From positions 1 through 64,000 of the forward strand of contig JBAZEZ010000004.1 in NCBI GenBank assembly GCA_041653615.1: a stretch of 64,000 nt of DNA, written 5' to 3'. Below, piece by piece: positions 51,284 to 59,148 of the stretch. The position numbers and the translations under genes are program-made. The notes beneath the pieces are model-generated. The model was given only the letters and a program-made list of their open reading frames with translations, made no database searches and was not told the origin of the DNA. The stretch comes from JAHJUB01 sp041653615 [NCBI: Candidatus Ratteibacteria bacterium] (GTDB taxonomy: Bacteria > Ratteibacteria > UBA8468 > MWAK01). How positions within the stretch are numbered: the stretch's first letter is position 1; each line of letters starts with the position of its first letter.

Positions 51284-52046
51284 CCAGAGAGAGAATAAAA
51301 CAGACCGCGGTTAATGTCAACAGTACTCCCAGGCTGACGAAGAAGAAGGGACTTATCTGGTTCATGGCCAATTGACGGATAACGATGACCAGATGTGTCA
51401 GCGGAAGAATAAGGGCTATTTTTTGCACCCACCCGGGCATGGCCGAAATCGGGAAAAAGACGCCGCTAAAGAGAAACATTGGAGTGATAAAGAGAAAAAA
51501 CGGAAAGTTGAATTGCTCGATCTGACGCACCATACCGGTAAAAATCATTCCAATCGAGGCGAAAAGAAGACCGGACACAAAAGATACTGGGATAATCCAG
51601 AGCGCGGAAGGATATTTCAGCAAGCCGAAGAACGAGACGAAGATAATCATCAGGCAGCTGGCCAGCATTGCTTTGGTGGCGCCCCAGAGGAGTTCGCCGG
51701 TCACCACGTCTTCTACCAGTAGCGGTGTGGCCAGGATGGCGTCAAAGGTTTTTTGGAAATACATTCTTACGAAAGAGGCAAAAGTGGTTTCAAAGAAGGC
51801 GTAATTCATGATGACCGTGGAGATTATCCCGGGCGCGATAAAGGCGAGATAACTGATTTCCGTGCCGTTATAAGAAACCGTTTTCAAAAGCTGGCCCAGG
51901 CCGAATCCGAAAGCGAAGAGAAAAAACATAGGTTCCAGCAGCGGGGGCAGGAAATTAACCTGCCAGGTTTTAAGATAAACGGTGGCGTTCCGCTGCCAAA
52001 CCCTCAAACAGCGCCAACTGACATTTTGCGTAATTGCCGTAATCAT
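51255..52046 (-). CDS. ABC-2 type transporter permease
   Basis: A 263-residue membrane protein with six helices of the ABC-2 (NodJ/DrrB) family; the motif FLFSGVFFPISAMPGWVQKI near residue 193 is characteristic. Probably exports a lipid, polysaccharide or drug together with the ATPase encoded just upstream (four-base gap). Ends overlap tail to tail with the MFS gene. Confidence 0.9.
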   Translation of the reverse strand: MITAITQNVSWRCLRVWQRNATVYLKTWQVNFLPPLLEPMFFLFAFGFGLGQLLKTVSYNGTEISYLAFIAPGIISTVIMNYAFFETTFASFVRMYFQKTFDAILATPLLVEDVVTGELLWGATKAMLASCLMIIFVSFFGLLKYPSALWIIPVSFVSGLLFASIGMIFTGMVRQIEQFNFPFFLFITPMFLFSGVFFPISAMPGWVQKIALILPLTHLVIVIRQLAMNQISPFFFVSLGVLLTLTAVCFILSLVMMKKRLVK

Positions 52047-52050
52047 TTTT

Positions 52051-52968
52051 TTATTCTTTTAAATCTCTCCCGGTCAATTTCAAGAAAACATCTTCCAGGT
52101 TAGCCATTCTCAGGTTACAGACGGCGTCGCAGAATTTTTGAGAAATTTCGCTGAAAAAGTGTTCGGAATCCTTGGAAAAAATGATGATTCGCGACGGAGT
52201 TTTTTCATAGAGCGCATTTTTTTCTTTCAGGAACGGTTCCAGGTCTTTGCGGTAACCGGATACTTCAATCACGTTCCGTCCGACCAGTTTTTTAATTAAT
52301 TCCGCCGGACTGCCTTCCGTTACAATTTTGCCCTCATCCATGATAATAAGCCGGTCGCAAAGTTGAGCCGCTTCCTCCATGTAGTGGGTGGTAAGCAGAA
52401 AAGTTTTGCCGGATGTCTTTAATTCCGCGACGTATTCCCAGACCTGGTGCCGTCCCTGCGGGTCAAGTCCGCTGGTGGGTTCGTCCAGAATGAGCAGGTC
52501 CGGACGGTTCAGGAGGGAGCGGCCGAAAACCAGGCGCCTTTTCATTCCTCCGGAGAGTTCTTCGATAGCACTCCTTTTTTTTGAGGCAAGTCCGATAAAA
52601 TCGAGAATCTCTTCGGTTCTTTTCAACGCTTCTTTCCTGTTAATATCGAAATATCGGGCATAGACCAGGAGGTTCTGCAAAACGTTAAGGTCCGGGTCCA
52701 GGTTATCTTCCTGCGGGCAGACGCCGAGCCGCGCTTTTATTTGCCTGGGGAAATTGTTTACGGGAAGGTTGAAAACCTCCAACCGGCCTTCCGTGGCCGG
52801 CATGAAACAGGAAACCATCCGGACCGTGGTGGTTTTGCCGGCGCCGTTGGGACCCAGGATTCCGAAACACTCGCCGGCCGCGACGCTAAAATCTATCCCC
52901 TTGACCGCAGTGAAATCGCGGAAACTCTTGGTTAGTTTTTTGGCTTCGACTACGGTATTTTTATTCAT
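52051..52968 (-). CDS. ABC transporter ATP-binding protein (DrrA/NodI type)
   Basis: A 305-residue ATPase. Walker A GPNGAGKTT (about 41-49), Q-loop CPQEDNL, signature LSGGMKRRL (about 136-144), Walker B LLILDEPTSGLDP (about 158-170) and switch His in LLTTHYMEEA. The C-terminal 80 residues form the extra domain usual for NodI/DrrA. Start at 52968 is preferred to an upstream GTG at 52986; neither has a clear ribosome site. Partner of the permease at 51255-52046. Confidence 0.92.
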   Translation of the reverse strand: MNKNTVVEAKKLTKSFRDFTAVKGIDFSVAAGECFGILGPNGAGKTTTVRMVSCFMPATEGRLEVFNLPVNNFPRQIKARLGVCPQEDNLDPDLNVLQNLLVYARYFDINRKEALKRTEEILDFIGLASKKRSAIEELSGGMKRRLVFGRSLLNRPDLLILDEPTSGLDPQGRHQVWEYVAELKTSGKTFLLTTHYMEEAAQLCDRLIIMDEGKIVTEGSPAELIKKLVGRNVIEVSGYRKDLEPFLKEKNALYEKTPSRIIIFSKDSEHFFSEISQKFCDAVCNLRMANLEDVFLKLTGRDLKE

Positions 52969-53031
52969 GGGTAATTGCCGGACCACTTTATTCTTTCACA
53001 ACTTATTATATTATATTTCAAATTAGCGGTA

Positions 53032-53826
53032 TTAATGCAAATGGGGATGGATGTGCGTTGTGTCTTTATGTTTGTGACTGTGGATGTGGATGAGGTTATT
53101 ATCATGCAGCAGCTGCCCGTCAGTTAAAATCTCTTCCGGTTTACCGGATTTGACGATTCTTTTCTCCGGGCTGAATACGTAAATCGTATCCGATATTTCT
53201 TCCGCAAGATGCAGGTCATGGGTGGAAATGATGATTGTTTTTCCGAAACCATGAGCCTGAATGAGCAGGTCGACAATGTGCCTGGTCGTTAAAGGGTCCA
53301 GGCCGGCGGTCGGTTCGTCCAGGATGAGCACGTCCGGATTAATGATTAAGGTGGAGGCTAAAGCAACCTTTCGTTTTTCGCCGATACTTAACTGGTGGGG
53401 CGGCCGGTCAAGCAAGCCTTTCAGGTTCAAAATGCCAATGAGTTCTTCCAGGCGGTCTTCGATCTCCTCTTTTTCCATTCCGAGTTGCAGCGGTCCAAAA
53501 ATTATATCTTCCTTAGCTGTAGGACAGAACAACTGGACATCGGGATTCTGAAAAACCAATCCTACCTTCTTCCTGAAACCTCGCGAGAAGTTTTCATCAT
53601 TAAAAACGTTTTCCTTCAACTCCCCGCCAAAAGCCCTGATTGTGCCTCTATCGGGAAAAATAAGACCGTCAAGCATATGCAGGAGCGTCGATTTGCCGGA
53701 ACCGTTTGCGCCGATAACGGTTAATTTCTCGCCCGGCCGTATATTGACGTTTACGCCGGATAAAGCCGGGAATTTTCCCAGGTATGAAAAGGAGACGTCT
53801 TTTAATTCAAAAACCAACTTATCCAT
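53032..53826 (-). CDS. nikO: ECF nickel transporter ATPase with His-rich tail
   Basis: A 264-residue CbiO/NikO-type ATPase: Walker A GANGSGKST (about 38-46), Q-loop FQNPDVQLF, signature SIGEKRKVALA (about 147-157), Walker B DVLILDEPTAGLDP, switch His in IISTHDLHLAEE. The last 20 residues are very rich in His (HIHSHKHKDTTHIH), a metal-storage or metal-sensing feature common in nickel and cobalt proteins. A palindromic repeat separates it from nikQ. Confidence 0.9.
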   Translation of the reverse strand: MDKLVFELKDVSFSYLGKFPALSGVNVNIRPGEKLTVIGANGSGKSTLLHMLDGLIFPDRGTIRAFGGELKENVFNDENFSRGFRKKVGLVFQNPDVQLFCPTAKEDIIFGPLQLGMEKEEIEDRLEELIGILNLKGLLDRPPHQLSIGEKRKVALASTLIINPDVLILDEPTAGLDPLTTRHIVDLLIQAHGFGKTIIISTHDLHLAEEISDTIYVFSPEKRIVKSGKPEEILTDGQLLHDNNLIHIHSHKHKDTTHIHPHLH

Positions 53827-53840
53827 TAAATTCCTTTTTT

Positions 53841-53950
53841 GGACGCAGGTGTACGCAGAAATTACCGGATAAAGATTAAAGATGATTTTGCGCTTCTTTA
53901 AAGTAATCTTTAAAATCTGTATCTGCGATTATCGGCGGTAATCTGCGTCC
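53841..53950. repeat. Palindromic repeat (GGACGCAG family), copy 2
   Basis: GGACGCAGGT at 53841 and ATCTGCGTCC ending at 53950 are inverted ends; internal ACGCAGAAATTACCGGATAA and AAATCTGTATCTGCG match copy 1 at 47546-47651. It interrupts the nickel transporter operon between nikQ and nikO, ending two to three bases before the nikQ stop. Confidence 0.8.
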
Positions 53951-53952
53951 GA

Positions 53953-54780
53953 TTAAATTTTTGTTATCGTGAGTGTTACGAAAATTGTCAGTACGCATAA
54001 TAACCAGAGCCAATCCCGTAGGCCGGCTTTAAAATTATTCAGGACAAGCGGTTCTCCGTTGTAACCCCTGGACAGCATGGCCCGGTAAACATCTTCATTC
54101 AACTGATAAGAACGCTGCCAGAGAGACGCAATATTGAAAGCCACGATACGCTGTCCTTTTTTGGAATGGACCTTTGTGCCGACCCGGTTTTTGACGGCAA
54201 GGTAGGTATTCTCAATTATCCCGACAAATAAAAAGATATACCGGTAACACATGCCCAGCGTCATCACGAAAACCTGGGGAATTCCAAAAATACGCAGTAC
54301 CTTAAGCAATTCAAAATGTTTCGTGGTAATATTCAGAAGAACGACGAAGGAAACGGAGGTGATGACTCGCGCAACAAACAGCGTTGCGCCGGCCAAGCCC
54401 TGACGGGTAACGATAAGCGTAAAACCCGCTATCTTAAAAGTTGTTAAAGGTTCTCCCGGAGTAAAAATGCTGAACAGGGCGGGAATAGCGATAAAAAGTG
54501 AAAAGAGAGGGATGAATACCCAAGTCCTCTTCAAGAAAAATCCCAGTCTGATTTTGGAAAAAGACGCTAACAGAATAGACGCCGCATAGAGACACAATAA
54601 AGCAAAGATACTTCTGGTGAACAATACCTGGACAATAAAAAGCAGGAATGTCACCGCCTTTATTCTGGGGTCAAGGGATTGCAGGAACCCGTTTTTTAAG
54701 GCGTATTCGTCGGAAAACACCGATTCCTTGAAAAACGACAAAGCGCTCGAAATGGAACGTTCGATGAAATTATTTTTTAT
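53953..54780 (-). CDS. nikQ: ECF nickel transporter transmembrane protein
   Basis: A CbiQ/NikQ-type T component, about 275 residues, with six or so hydrophobic helices, the SLDPRIKA motif near the start (about residues 35-42), and the coupling motifs ending RSYQLNEDVYRAMLSRGYNG (A-R-G type motif) near 240. The start is uncertain: the frame has no ATG/GTG/TTG just after the PDGLE gene stop. The placed start is ATA at 54780, six bases after AGGTGG; in-frame TTG at 54741 is an alternative, and the ATG at 54906 would overlap the nikN gene by 124 bases. Confidence 0.82.
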   Translation of the reverse strand: MKNNFIERSISSALSFFKESVFSDEYALKNGFLQSLDPRIKAVTFLLFIVQVLFTRSIFALLCLYAASILLASFSKIRLGFFLKRTWVFIPLFSLFIAIPALFSIFTPGEPLTTFKIAGFTLIVTRQGLAGATLFVARVITSVSFVVLLNITTKHFELLKVLRIFGIPQVFVMTLGMCYRYIFLFVGIIENTYLAVKNRVGTKVHSKKGQRIVAFNIASLWQRSYQLNEDVYRAMLSRGYNGEPLVLNNFKAGLRDWLWLLCVLTIFVTLTITKI

Positions 54781-54782
54781 GG

Positions 54783-55118
54783 TCAGCCACCTTTTTTCGT
54801 TAAAGTTTTGCCGATAAGCCACGCCAGAACGGAGACGAGAACAATACCCGCGACAGCAGATATTATATAGGCAAAGCTTAAATGTGACAACCCCTTTTCT
54901 TCCCATCCCCTAAAGGCATAATCAGGCACCGGCGCATTCCAAAGCGCTGATAACTTCGCCAGACCATCAGGAACGTATCCCACCAGTTTCTGCATCTCGT
55001 CTGCGCCCCATTCACCCCAGGCGCTTCCGGCTCTGAAATGTTCCGGCAGTATTAAACCCAAAGGAGAAAGAACGATAAGAACCGCCATCCCAATCCATAA
55101 TTTAGTGATAATCTTCAT
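54783..55118 (-). CDS. nikN: PDGLE-domain nickel transporter component
   Basis: A 111-residue protein with a helix at each end (about 7-25 and 82-104) and the PDGLAKLSALWNAPVPDYAF segment (about 50-69) in the loop between, the signature of the PDGLE domain (NikN/CbiN-like). It is the auxiliary subunit required by NikM-type transporters. It follows nikM by 11 bases and its stop lies within the nikQ start region. Confidence 0.88.
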   Translation of the reverse strand: MKIITKLWIGMAVLIVLSPLGLILPEHFRAGSAWGEWGADEMQKLVGYVPDGLAKLSALWNAPVPDYAFRGWEEKGLSHLSFAYIISAVAGIVLVSVLAWLIGKTLTKKGG

Positions 55119-55129
55119 AAATTCCTCCG

Positions 55130-55798
55130 CTAATTAAGAAGATTCGTATCCTGTTTCTGCAAGAACTTAACCACCAATGCGGTTACGATGGCCTCAACCC
55201 AGCCGAATATCAAAAGGTGTTCCCCGACCATGGCCGGAACCGCAAAATTTAGTCCGTAAGGGCAGTATAATGCCTGTCCGGCGGCTGTGTGGTGTAAGAG
55301 CGGCTGTAACCCGAATTCAACTCCGGCGAAAGCGGCTGCTATGTTAATACCGATATAACCGGCTGCTCCCGCCGCAAACACCCGTCTGTTCGAACCGGAA
55401 AGGGCGTTACGGCTGAAAACCCGGTAAAGATAGTATCCTGCAAAAGGCAGAACAAAAGCCATGTTAAAACAGTTTGCTCCGAGCGCGGTTATACCGCCGT
55501 CTCCGAACAACAACGCCTGTATTGTCAGCGCAACGGTTAGCGCAATGCAGGCCGCCCAGGGACCAATGAGTATCGCCACCAGAACCCCTCCCACCGCATG
55601 GCCGGTTGAACCGCCGATTATAGGCACATTAAACATCATAATTACAAAACTGAAAGCGGCGCCGATAGCCAACAGCGGAACCTGTTTAGCCTTGAGCGTC
55701 TTCTTGACAATCTTTGAGGCAATTGCCCAGATTGGCAGCATCACCGCATAAAAAAAGCCGCAGGTCGTCGGCCCCAAATACCCGTCCGGTATATGCAT
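55130..55798 (-). CDS. nikM: ECF nickel/cobalt transporter substrate-binding component
   Basis: A 222-residue CbiM/NikM S component with seven hydrophobic helices. The N-terminal MHIPDGYL contains the metal site (terminal amine, His2), GGSTGHAVGG (about 61-70) supplies further His ligands and LFGDGGITALGANCFNMAF (about 96-114) is conserved. Nickel rather than cobalt is inferred from NikR upstream and from the absence of cobalamin genes. Confidence 0.92.
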   Translation of the reverse strand: MHIPDGYLGPTTCGFFYAVMLPIWAIASKIVKKTLKAKQVPLLAIGAAFSFVIMMFNVPIIGGSTGHAVGGVLVAILIGPWAACIALTVALTIQALLFGDGGITALGANCFNMAFVLPFAGYYLYRVFSRNALSGSNRRVFAAGAAGYIGINIAAAFAGVEFGLQPLLHHTAAGQALYCPYGLNFAVPAMVGEHLLIFGWVEAIVTALVVKFLQKQDTNLLN

Positions 55799-55815
55799 AA
55801 TCCATTCCCTCCTTT

Positions 55816-56742
55816 TTAAAACGTGTAAACGCAGGTTAAAATAACCGAATCGTTCGCATCCGCATTTTCGCCCGTCAGCACTCTTTGATATCCCAGGAGT
55901 GTTTGGATATTGTCATTTGACCATCCGAACCCGGCGGTGGCGGCGAGGAAGTTTCCGTCGGAATCGGCAACTTTACCGCCGTCTTCTTTCGTGCCGTCCT
56001 GTTGAAATCCGTTTATCTCAAAGACCAGGTTCGGCCCTTTTTTCGGAAAAAAACATTCCACCGCGAAATCGTAATTAAGGTAATCGCCGTACTGGATCTT
56101 AATATCATCAATCGTCGTTTCCTGCGGTATGCTGTAGATAACATCGGCGTGGAAAATGAACGGCTTTATCTTTTTGGTAATGACCATCCCCAGGCTATAG
56201 TCCCAGGAGCCGCTTCCGGTCAGGTCGGTTCCCATCTTGCCCGGCGCGCCATGCTGGTATTGTCCGGTCGGTGCCTTTATCTGCAGCAGGCCGGTGATGT
56301 GAGGCCGGCTGCCGTTCTCTTCACAAAAACAGCGTTTAAGAGTGACGCAGGTATCTCCTATGCCCCCGGAACTGGCGCTCAATCCCCCTTGTTTGATGTA
56401 GTTTTCCTGCCAGGCAGTGGAGATGTCTATTTCCAACCGGTCGGTCAGGCCGTAATACAGAGATAACTGCCCGAGCCATTGGCTCTGGGAATCACCCACC
56501 GGGAGAGATTCCTCGTAGCCGTGCGAGTCAAAACCGCCGCGGGTGTCGGTATAAAAGAAAAACGGCTGGACGACCAGTTTCCCTTTTTCGCAGAGCGGGG
56601 CGGTGGAAGCGGTAATCGGTCCGGTTGAAGGAGGACCCCACTCTTCCTCCTGACCAAGAGAATTTTCCTGTGAGAAACAAACGGAACTCAACAAAACCAC
56701 TATACCTGTAACAAACAAACCGAATTTAATTCTTTGGAGCAT
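55816..56742 (-). CDS. Outer-membrane beta-barrel protein in nickel operon
   Basis: A 308-residue exported protein: signal peptide (cleavage after CFSQ, about residue 25), then alternating beta strands and a C-terminal phenylalanine (CVYTF), as in outer-membrane barrels. The segment LSLYYGLTDRLEIDISTAWQ near residue 92 matches the phenol-degradation MetA-like barrel family (PF13557) in style. Located between nikR and nikM with small gaps, it may let nickel or a nickel chelate through the outer membrane; this is inference. Confidence 0.72.
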   Translation of the reverse strand: MLQRIKFGLFVTGIVVLLSSVCFSQENSLGQEEEWGPPSTGPITASTAPLCEKGKLVVQPFFFYTDTRGGFDSHGYEESLPVGDSQSQWLGQLSLYYGLTDRLEIDISTAWQENYIKQGGLSASSGGIGDTCVTLKRCFCEENGSRPHITGLLQIKAPTGQYQHGAPGKMGTDLTGSGSWDYSLGMVITKKIKPFIFHADVIYSIPQETTIDDIKIQYGDYLNYDFAVECFFPKKGPNLVFEINGFQQDGTKEDGGKVADSDGNFLAATAGFGWSNDNIQTLLGYQRVLTGENADANDSVILTCVYTF

Positions 56743-56754
56743 TTTCCCTCCTTT

Positions 56755-56798
56755 TCGTATTATTAATATTATTTTCGTGTTACGAATGCGTAAAAAAA
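56755..56798. promoter_or_regulatory. Possible NikR operator/promoter of nickel operon
   Basis: Between the nikR and barrel genes the sequence has CGTATTATT followed by TTCGTGTTACGAA, a small dyad (TTCGT-GTT-ACGAA). A related half-site (CGTGTTATTATT on the minus strand) occurs upstream of nikR near 57255-57271. AT-rich spaced half-sites are usual for NikR, but no full operator consensus is met. Confidence 0.3.
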
Positions 56799-56808
56799 CT
56801 AATATCCG

Positions 56809-57225
56809 CTACTTAATACCTTCTCCGGTGGTGGACATGTTCAGGATCGCATGCTTCACTCCCTTTACCGCCGACAAGCTATCGGTTAACTTTCGGGCTT
56901 CCCCGGGAGAACCTTTGACCGCGATGATTTCCAGGCAGTTGTTATGGTCCAGGTGGATGTGCTGGGTGGAAATAATCGTTTCGCCGAAATCGTGCTGAAT
57001 ATCCATCAATTTATTTACCAGCTCTCTTTTGTGGTGGTCATAAACAAGCGTAACCGCTCCGGCGATTTCACCGCTGTTTTCCCATTGTTCCTGAACCAAT
57101 TCCCGGCGGATTAAATCCCGGAGAGCTTCGGAGCGGCAGGTATAATTCTTGTTTTTGGCAAGCCGGTCAAATTTCTCCAGAAGTTCCCGGTCTAGCGATA
57201 CGCCAAAACGTACGACTTTCGGCAT
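56809..57225 (-). CDS. nikR: Nickel-responsive regulator NikR
   Basis: A 138-residue ribbon-helix-helix repressor. DNA-binding N-terminus VRFGVSLDRELLEKFDRLA (about 5-23); nickel site His78, His89, His91 and Cys97 (QHIHLDHNNCLE), which match the four ligands of the Escherichia coli protein. It is the first gene of the nickel uptake operon and probably represses it when nickel is sufficient. Confidence 0.95.
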   Translation of the reverse strand: MPKVVRFGVSLDRELLEKFDRLAKNKNYTCRSEALRDLIRRELVQEQWENSGEIAGAVTLVYDHHKRELVNKLMDIQHDFGETIISTQHIHLDHNNCLEIIAVKGSPGEARKLTDSLSAVKGVKHAILNMSTTGEGIK

Positions 57226-57304
57226 TTTTTGTATTCCTTGTAGTACGATTAAAAAAATAATAACACGAAATATTTTAAACTGTCAACCGCACCGTATCAC
57301 GTTT

Positions 57305-57952
57305 CTAAGTTAATACTTCTACTATTTTATTATACACTTCGGAAAAATCATCGGTTTTGCAGTTATAATCTACTGTTTCCGAAAGATGCCGGGAAGAAGA
57401 GTTGAAGGCGATAGAATAGCCGGCGGCCCGGGACAGGGGTATATCTCCTTCGCTGTCACCGATGCTGATGACCTGATGCGGTTTAACCGTCATTTCCCTG
57501 ATAATTTTTTTCAAGGCTTTTCCTTTTGCGCCGTGGGTCAGGTTGATTTTGACCCCGCCGGTAAGGATGCCCCCGGACACTTCCAACTCATTGGAGAGGA
57601 TATAGTCAAAACGCAACTCCTTTTCCAGCCGTCGGGGAAGATACTGGAGCCCGGTTGAAACGGCAACCAGTTTCAGTCCGGACTTTTTTAATTTTTTAAT
57701 CGATGCGACCGCATTTTTGGCGTAGGGAACATCTTGAAAAAGTTTCTCCATAATCTTTTCCGGCAGGCCTTTCCAGTGGGCGGCATCCAGTTCGCAGAAT
57801 TTCCGGTAACTTATCCGGCCGGCCAAAAATCGTTCCTGGTAATGGCAGGCAAGAACATCCCACTTACCTAATTTTTCGTGGATGTACCTCCAGGAACTGA
57901 CCGGAGTGGTAATTGTACCGTCTATGTCAAAGATAATCGCTTTATAGTTCAT
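57305..57952 (-). CDS. HAD-family phosphatase (SerB-like)
   Basis: A 215-residue HAD-superfamily hydrolase from the ATG at 57952 (longer reading lies inside rlmN). Motif I FDIDGTIT (Asp9, Asp11), motif II VAVSTGLQ (Ser), motif III Lys in GAKGKALKKI and motif IV SIGDSEGDIPL. A helical cap follows motif I, as in phosphoserine phosphatases. Overlaps the end of rlmN by 11 bases. Substrate not certain. Confidence 0.85.
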   Translation of the reverse strand: MNYKAIIFDIDGTITTPVSSWRYIHEKLGKWDVLACHYQERFLAGRISYRKFCELDAAHWKGLPEKIMEKLFQDVPYAKNAVASIKKLKKSGLKLVAVSTGLQYLPRRLEKELRFDYILSNELEVSGGILTGGVKINLTHGAKGKALKKIIREMTVKPHQVISIGDSEGDIPLSRAAGYSIAFNSSSRHLSETVDYNCKTDDFSEVYNKIVEVLT

Positions 57953-59051
57953 TTTTTCCTTCGGCTCGCCGTAGCGAGGATGCCCGGAGCGGCAAAGCCG
58001 CTGCGTGCAGGACGTCCGTACCGCGCAGGCGGTTTTTTCCGGCCAACTGGCCGCAGGCCGCCGCGATGTCGTTTCCCCGGGATTTGCGGATGGTGACGAA
58101 AACTCCTTTTTGGATGAGCCGGTTCGCAAAAACAAGAACGTTTTCTTTTTCCGGCGGCCGGTAATCGTTTCCTGCGATTAAGCTATAAGCGAGCAGGTTG
58201 ATTTTGGCCTTCAGGTGTTTGGCTACGTCAATCAATTTTTCCGCGCATTCAATAGAGTCGTTGACATCTTTGAGCAGCAGGTATTCCAGGGTGACGACCC
58301 TTCCGGTTTTTTGGGTGTATTCGGCCAGGGCCGGAACCAACTTCTTCAAGGGGTATTTTTTACTGACCGGCATAAGATTACTTCGAAGCTTTTCTTCGGT
58401 CGCGTGCAGGGAAACGGAAAGTTCCACTTGTTGGCCCAGGTTTTGAAAACGGGCTATTCCCGGGATGATTCCGCAGGTGGAGACGGTGATTTTGCGGGCG
58501 CCGATGCCCAGACCCTGGTCATGGTTTATCACGTTGATTGCCCGGACCAGGTTTTCGTAGTTGTCAAACGGTTCGCCCATCCCCATAAAGACGACGTTGG
58601 TTATCTTTCGATTGCGTTCAAAACGGATGAAAAGCAGTTGGTTGATAATTTCCGCCAGGGTGAGGTTTCGGATAAAACCATTTTTGCCGCTGGCACAGAA
58701 AGCGCACTTATATTTGCAGCCGACTTGCGTGGAAAGGCAGACGGTTGTCCGTTCCCGTTCCGGTATCAGGACGGTTTCGATAAAATTGTGGTCGGACAGG
58801 CGGGAGAGAAATTTTTCGGTCCCATCGGCTGACCGGGCGATTTCCGTAATTTCCGGCCGGCTGACACAGAAGAGGGCGTCCAGTTTTTCCCGGAGGTCTT
58901 TGGATAGATTTTTCATCCGGCTGAAATCGGAAACTCCCTTTTGATATAGCCACCCCGATATCTGGCGAGCCCGGAAAGAAGGCGCGGGAAGTTCGGCCAG
59001 CCGCTCTTCCATTTCTTCTGTTGTGAAATTTTTGATATCCTGTTTTTCCAT
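57942..59051 (-). CDS. rlmN: 23S rRNA (adenine-2503-C2)-methyltransferase with repeat-derived tail
   Basis: A 369-residue radical SAM enzyme. The cluster-binding CKYKCAFCASG (about 112-122) and the methyl-carrying cysteines are present (ISTCGIIPG type segment near 208 and the C-terminal CGQLAGK near 340). It methylates A2503 in 23S rRNA and some tRNAs. The last 22 residues (LHAAALPLRASSLRRAEGKN region) fall over a palindromic sequence at 57958-58015 and are not part of the family. Confidence 0.93.
   Translation of the reverse strand: MEKQDIKNFTTEEMEERLAELPAPSFRARQISGWLYQKGVSDFSRMKNLSKDLREKLDALFCVSRPEITEIARSADGTEKFLSRLSDHNFIETVLIPERERTTVCLSTQVGCKYKCAFCASGKNGFIRNLTLAEIINQLLFIRFERNRKITNVVFMGMGEPFDNYENLVRAINVINHDQGLGIGARKITVSTCGIIPGIARFQNLGQQVELSVSLHATEEKLRSNLMPVSKKYPLKKLVPALAEYTQKTGRVVTLEYLLLKDVNDSIECAEKLIDVAKHLKAKINLLAYSLIAGNDYRPPEKENVLVFANRLIQKGVFVTIRKSRGNDIAAACGQLAGKNRLRGTDVLHAAALPLRASSLRRAEGKNEL
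57958..58015. repeat. Palindromic repeat in the 3' end of rlmN
   Basis: Two hairpins are seen: CTCGC-CGTA-GCGAG (about 57965-57978) and AGCGGC-AAA-GCCGCT (about 57988-58002). It codes the extra C-terminal tail of RlmN and contains the region before the HAD gene start. Confidence 0.5.
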
Positions 59052-59076
59052 TTATTGTCATTACGAGGCTCTTTGT

Positions 59077-59148
59077 TGTCATTCTGAACGAAGTGAAGAA
59101 TCTCGTATTTAAAAGAGAGATCCTTCGCAATTTCCGCTCAGGATGACA
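59077..59148. repeat. Palindromic repeat (CATTCTGA family) at end of DUF2156 gene
   Basis: TGTCATTCTGAACGAAGTGAAG at the left pairs with CTTCGCAATTTCCGCTCAGGATGACA at the right, with AATCTC/GAGAGAT inside. The DUF2156 gene runs into the right arm, which codes GLSS and the TGA stop. Confidence 0.75.

Noticed and set aside
55799-55815. NiCo or cobalamin riboswitch upstream of nikM
   Set aside because: The gaps in the nickel operon are too short and no conserved riboswitch core was seen; NikR is the evident regulator.
57953-58135. 61 extra N-terminal residues on the HAD phosphatase
   Set aside because: They are an out-of-frame reading of rlmN; the protein begins naturally at MNYKAIIFDIDG.
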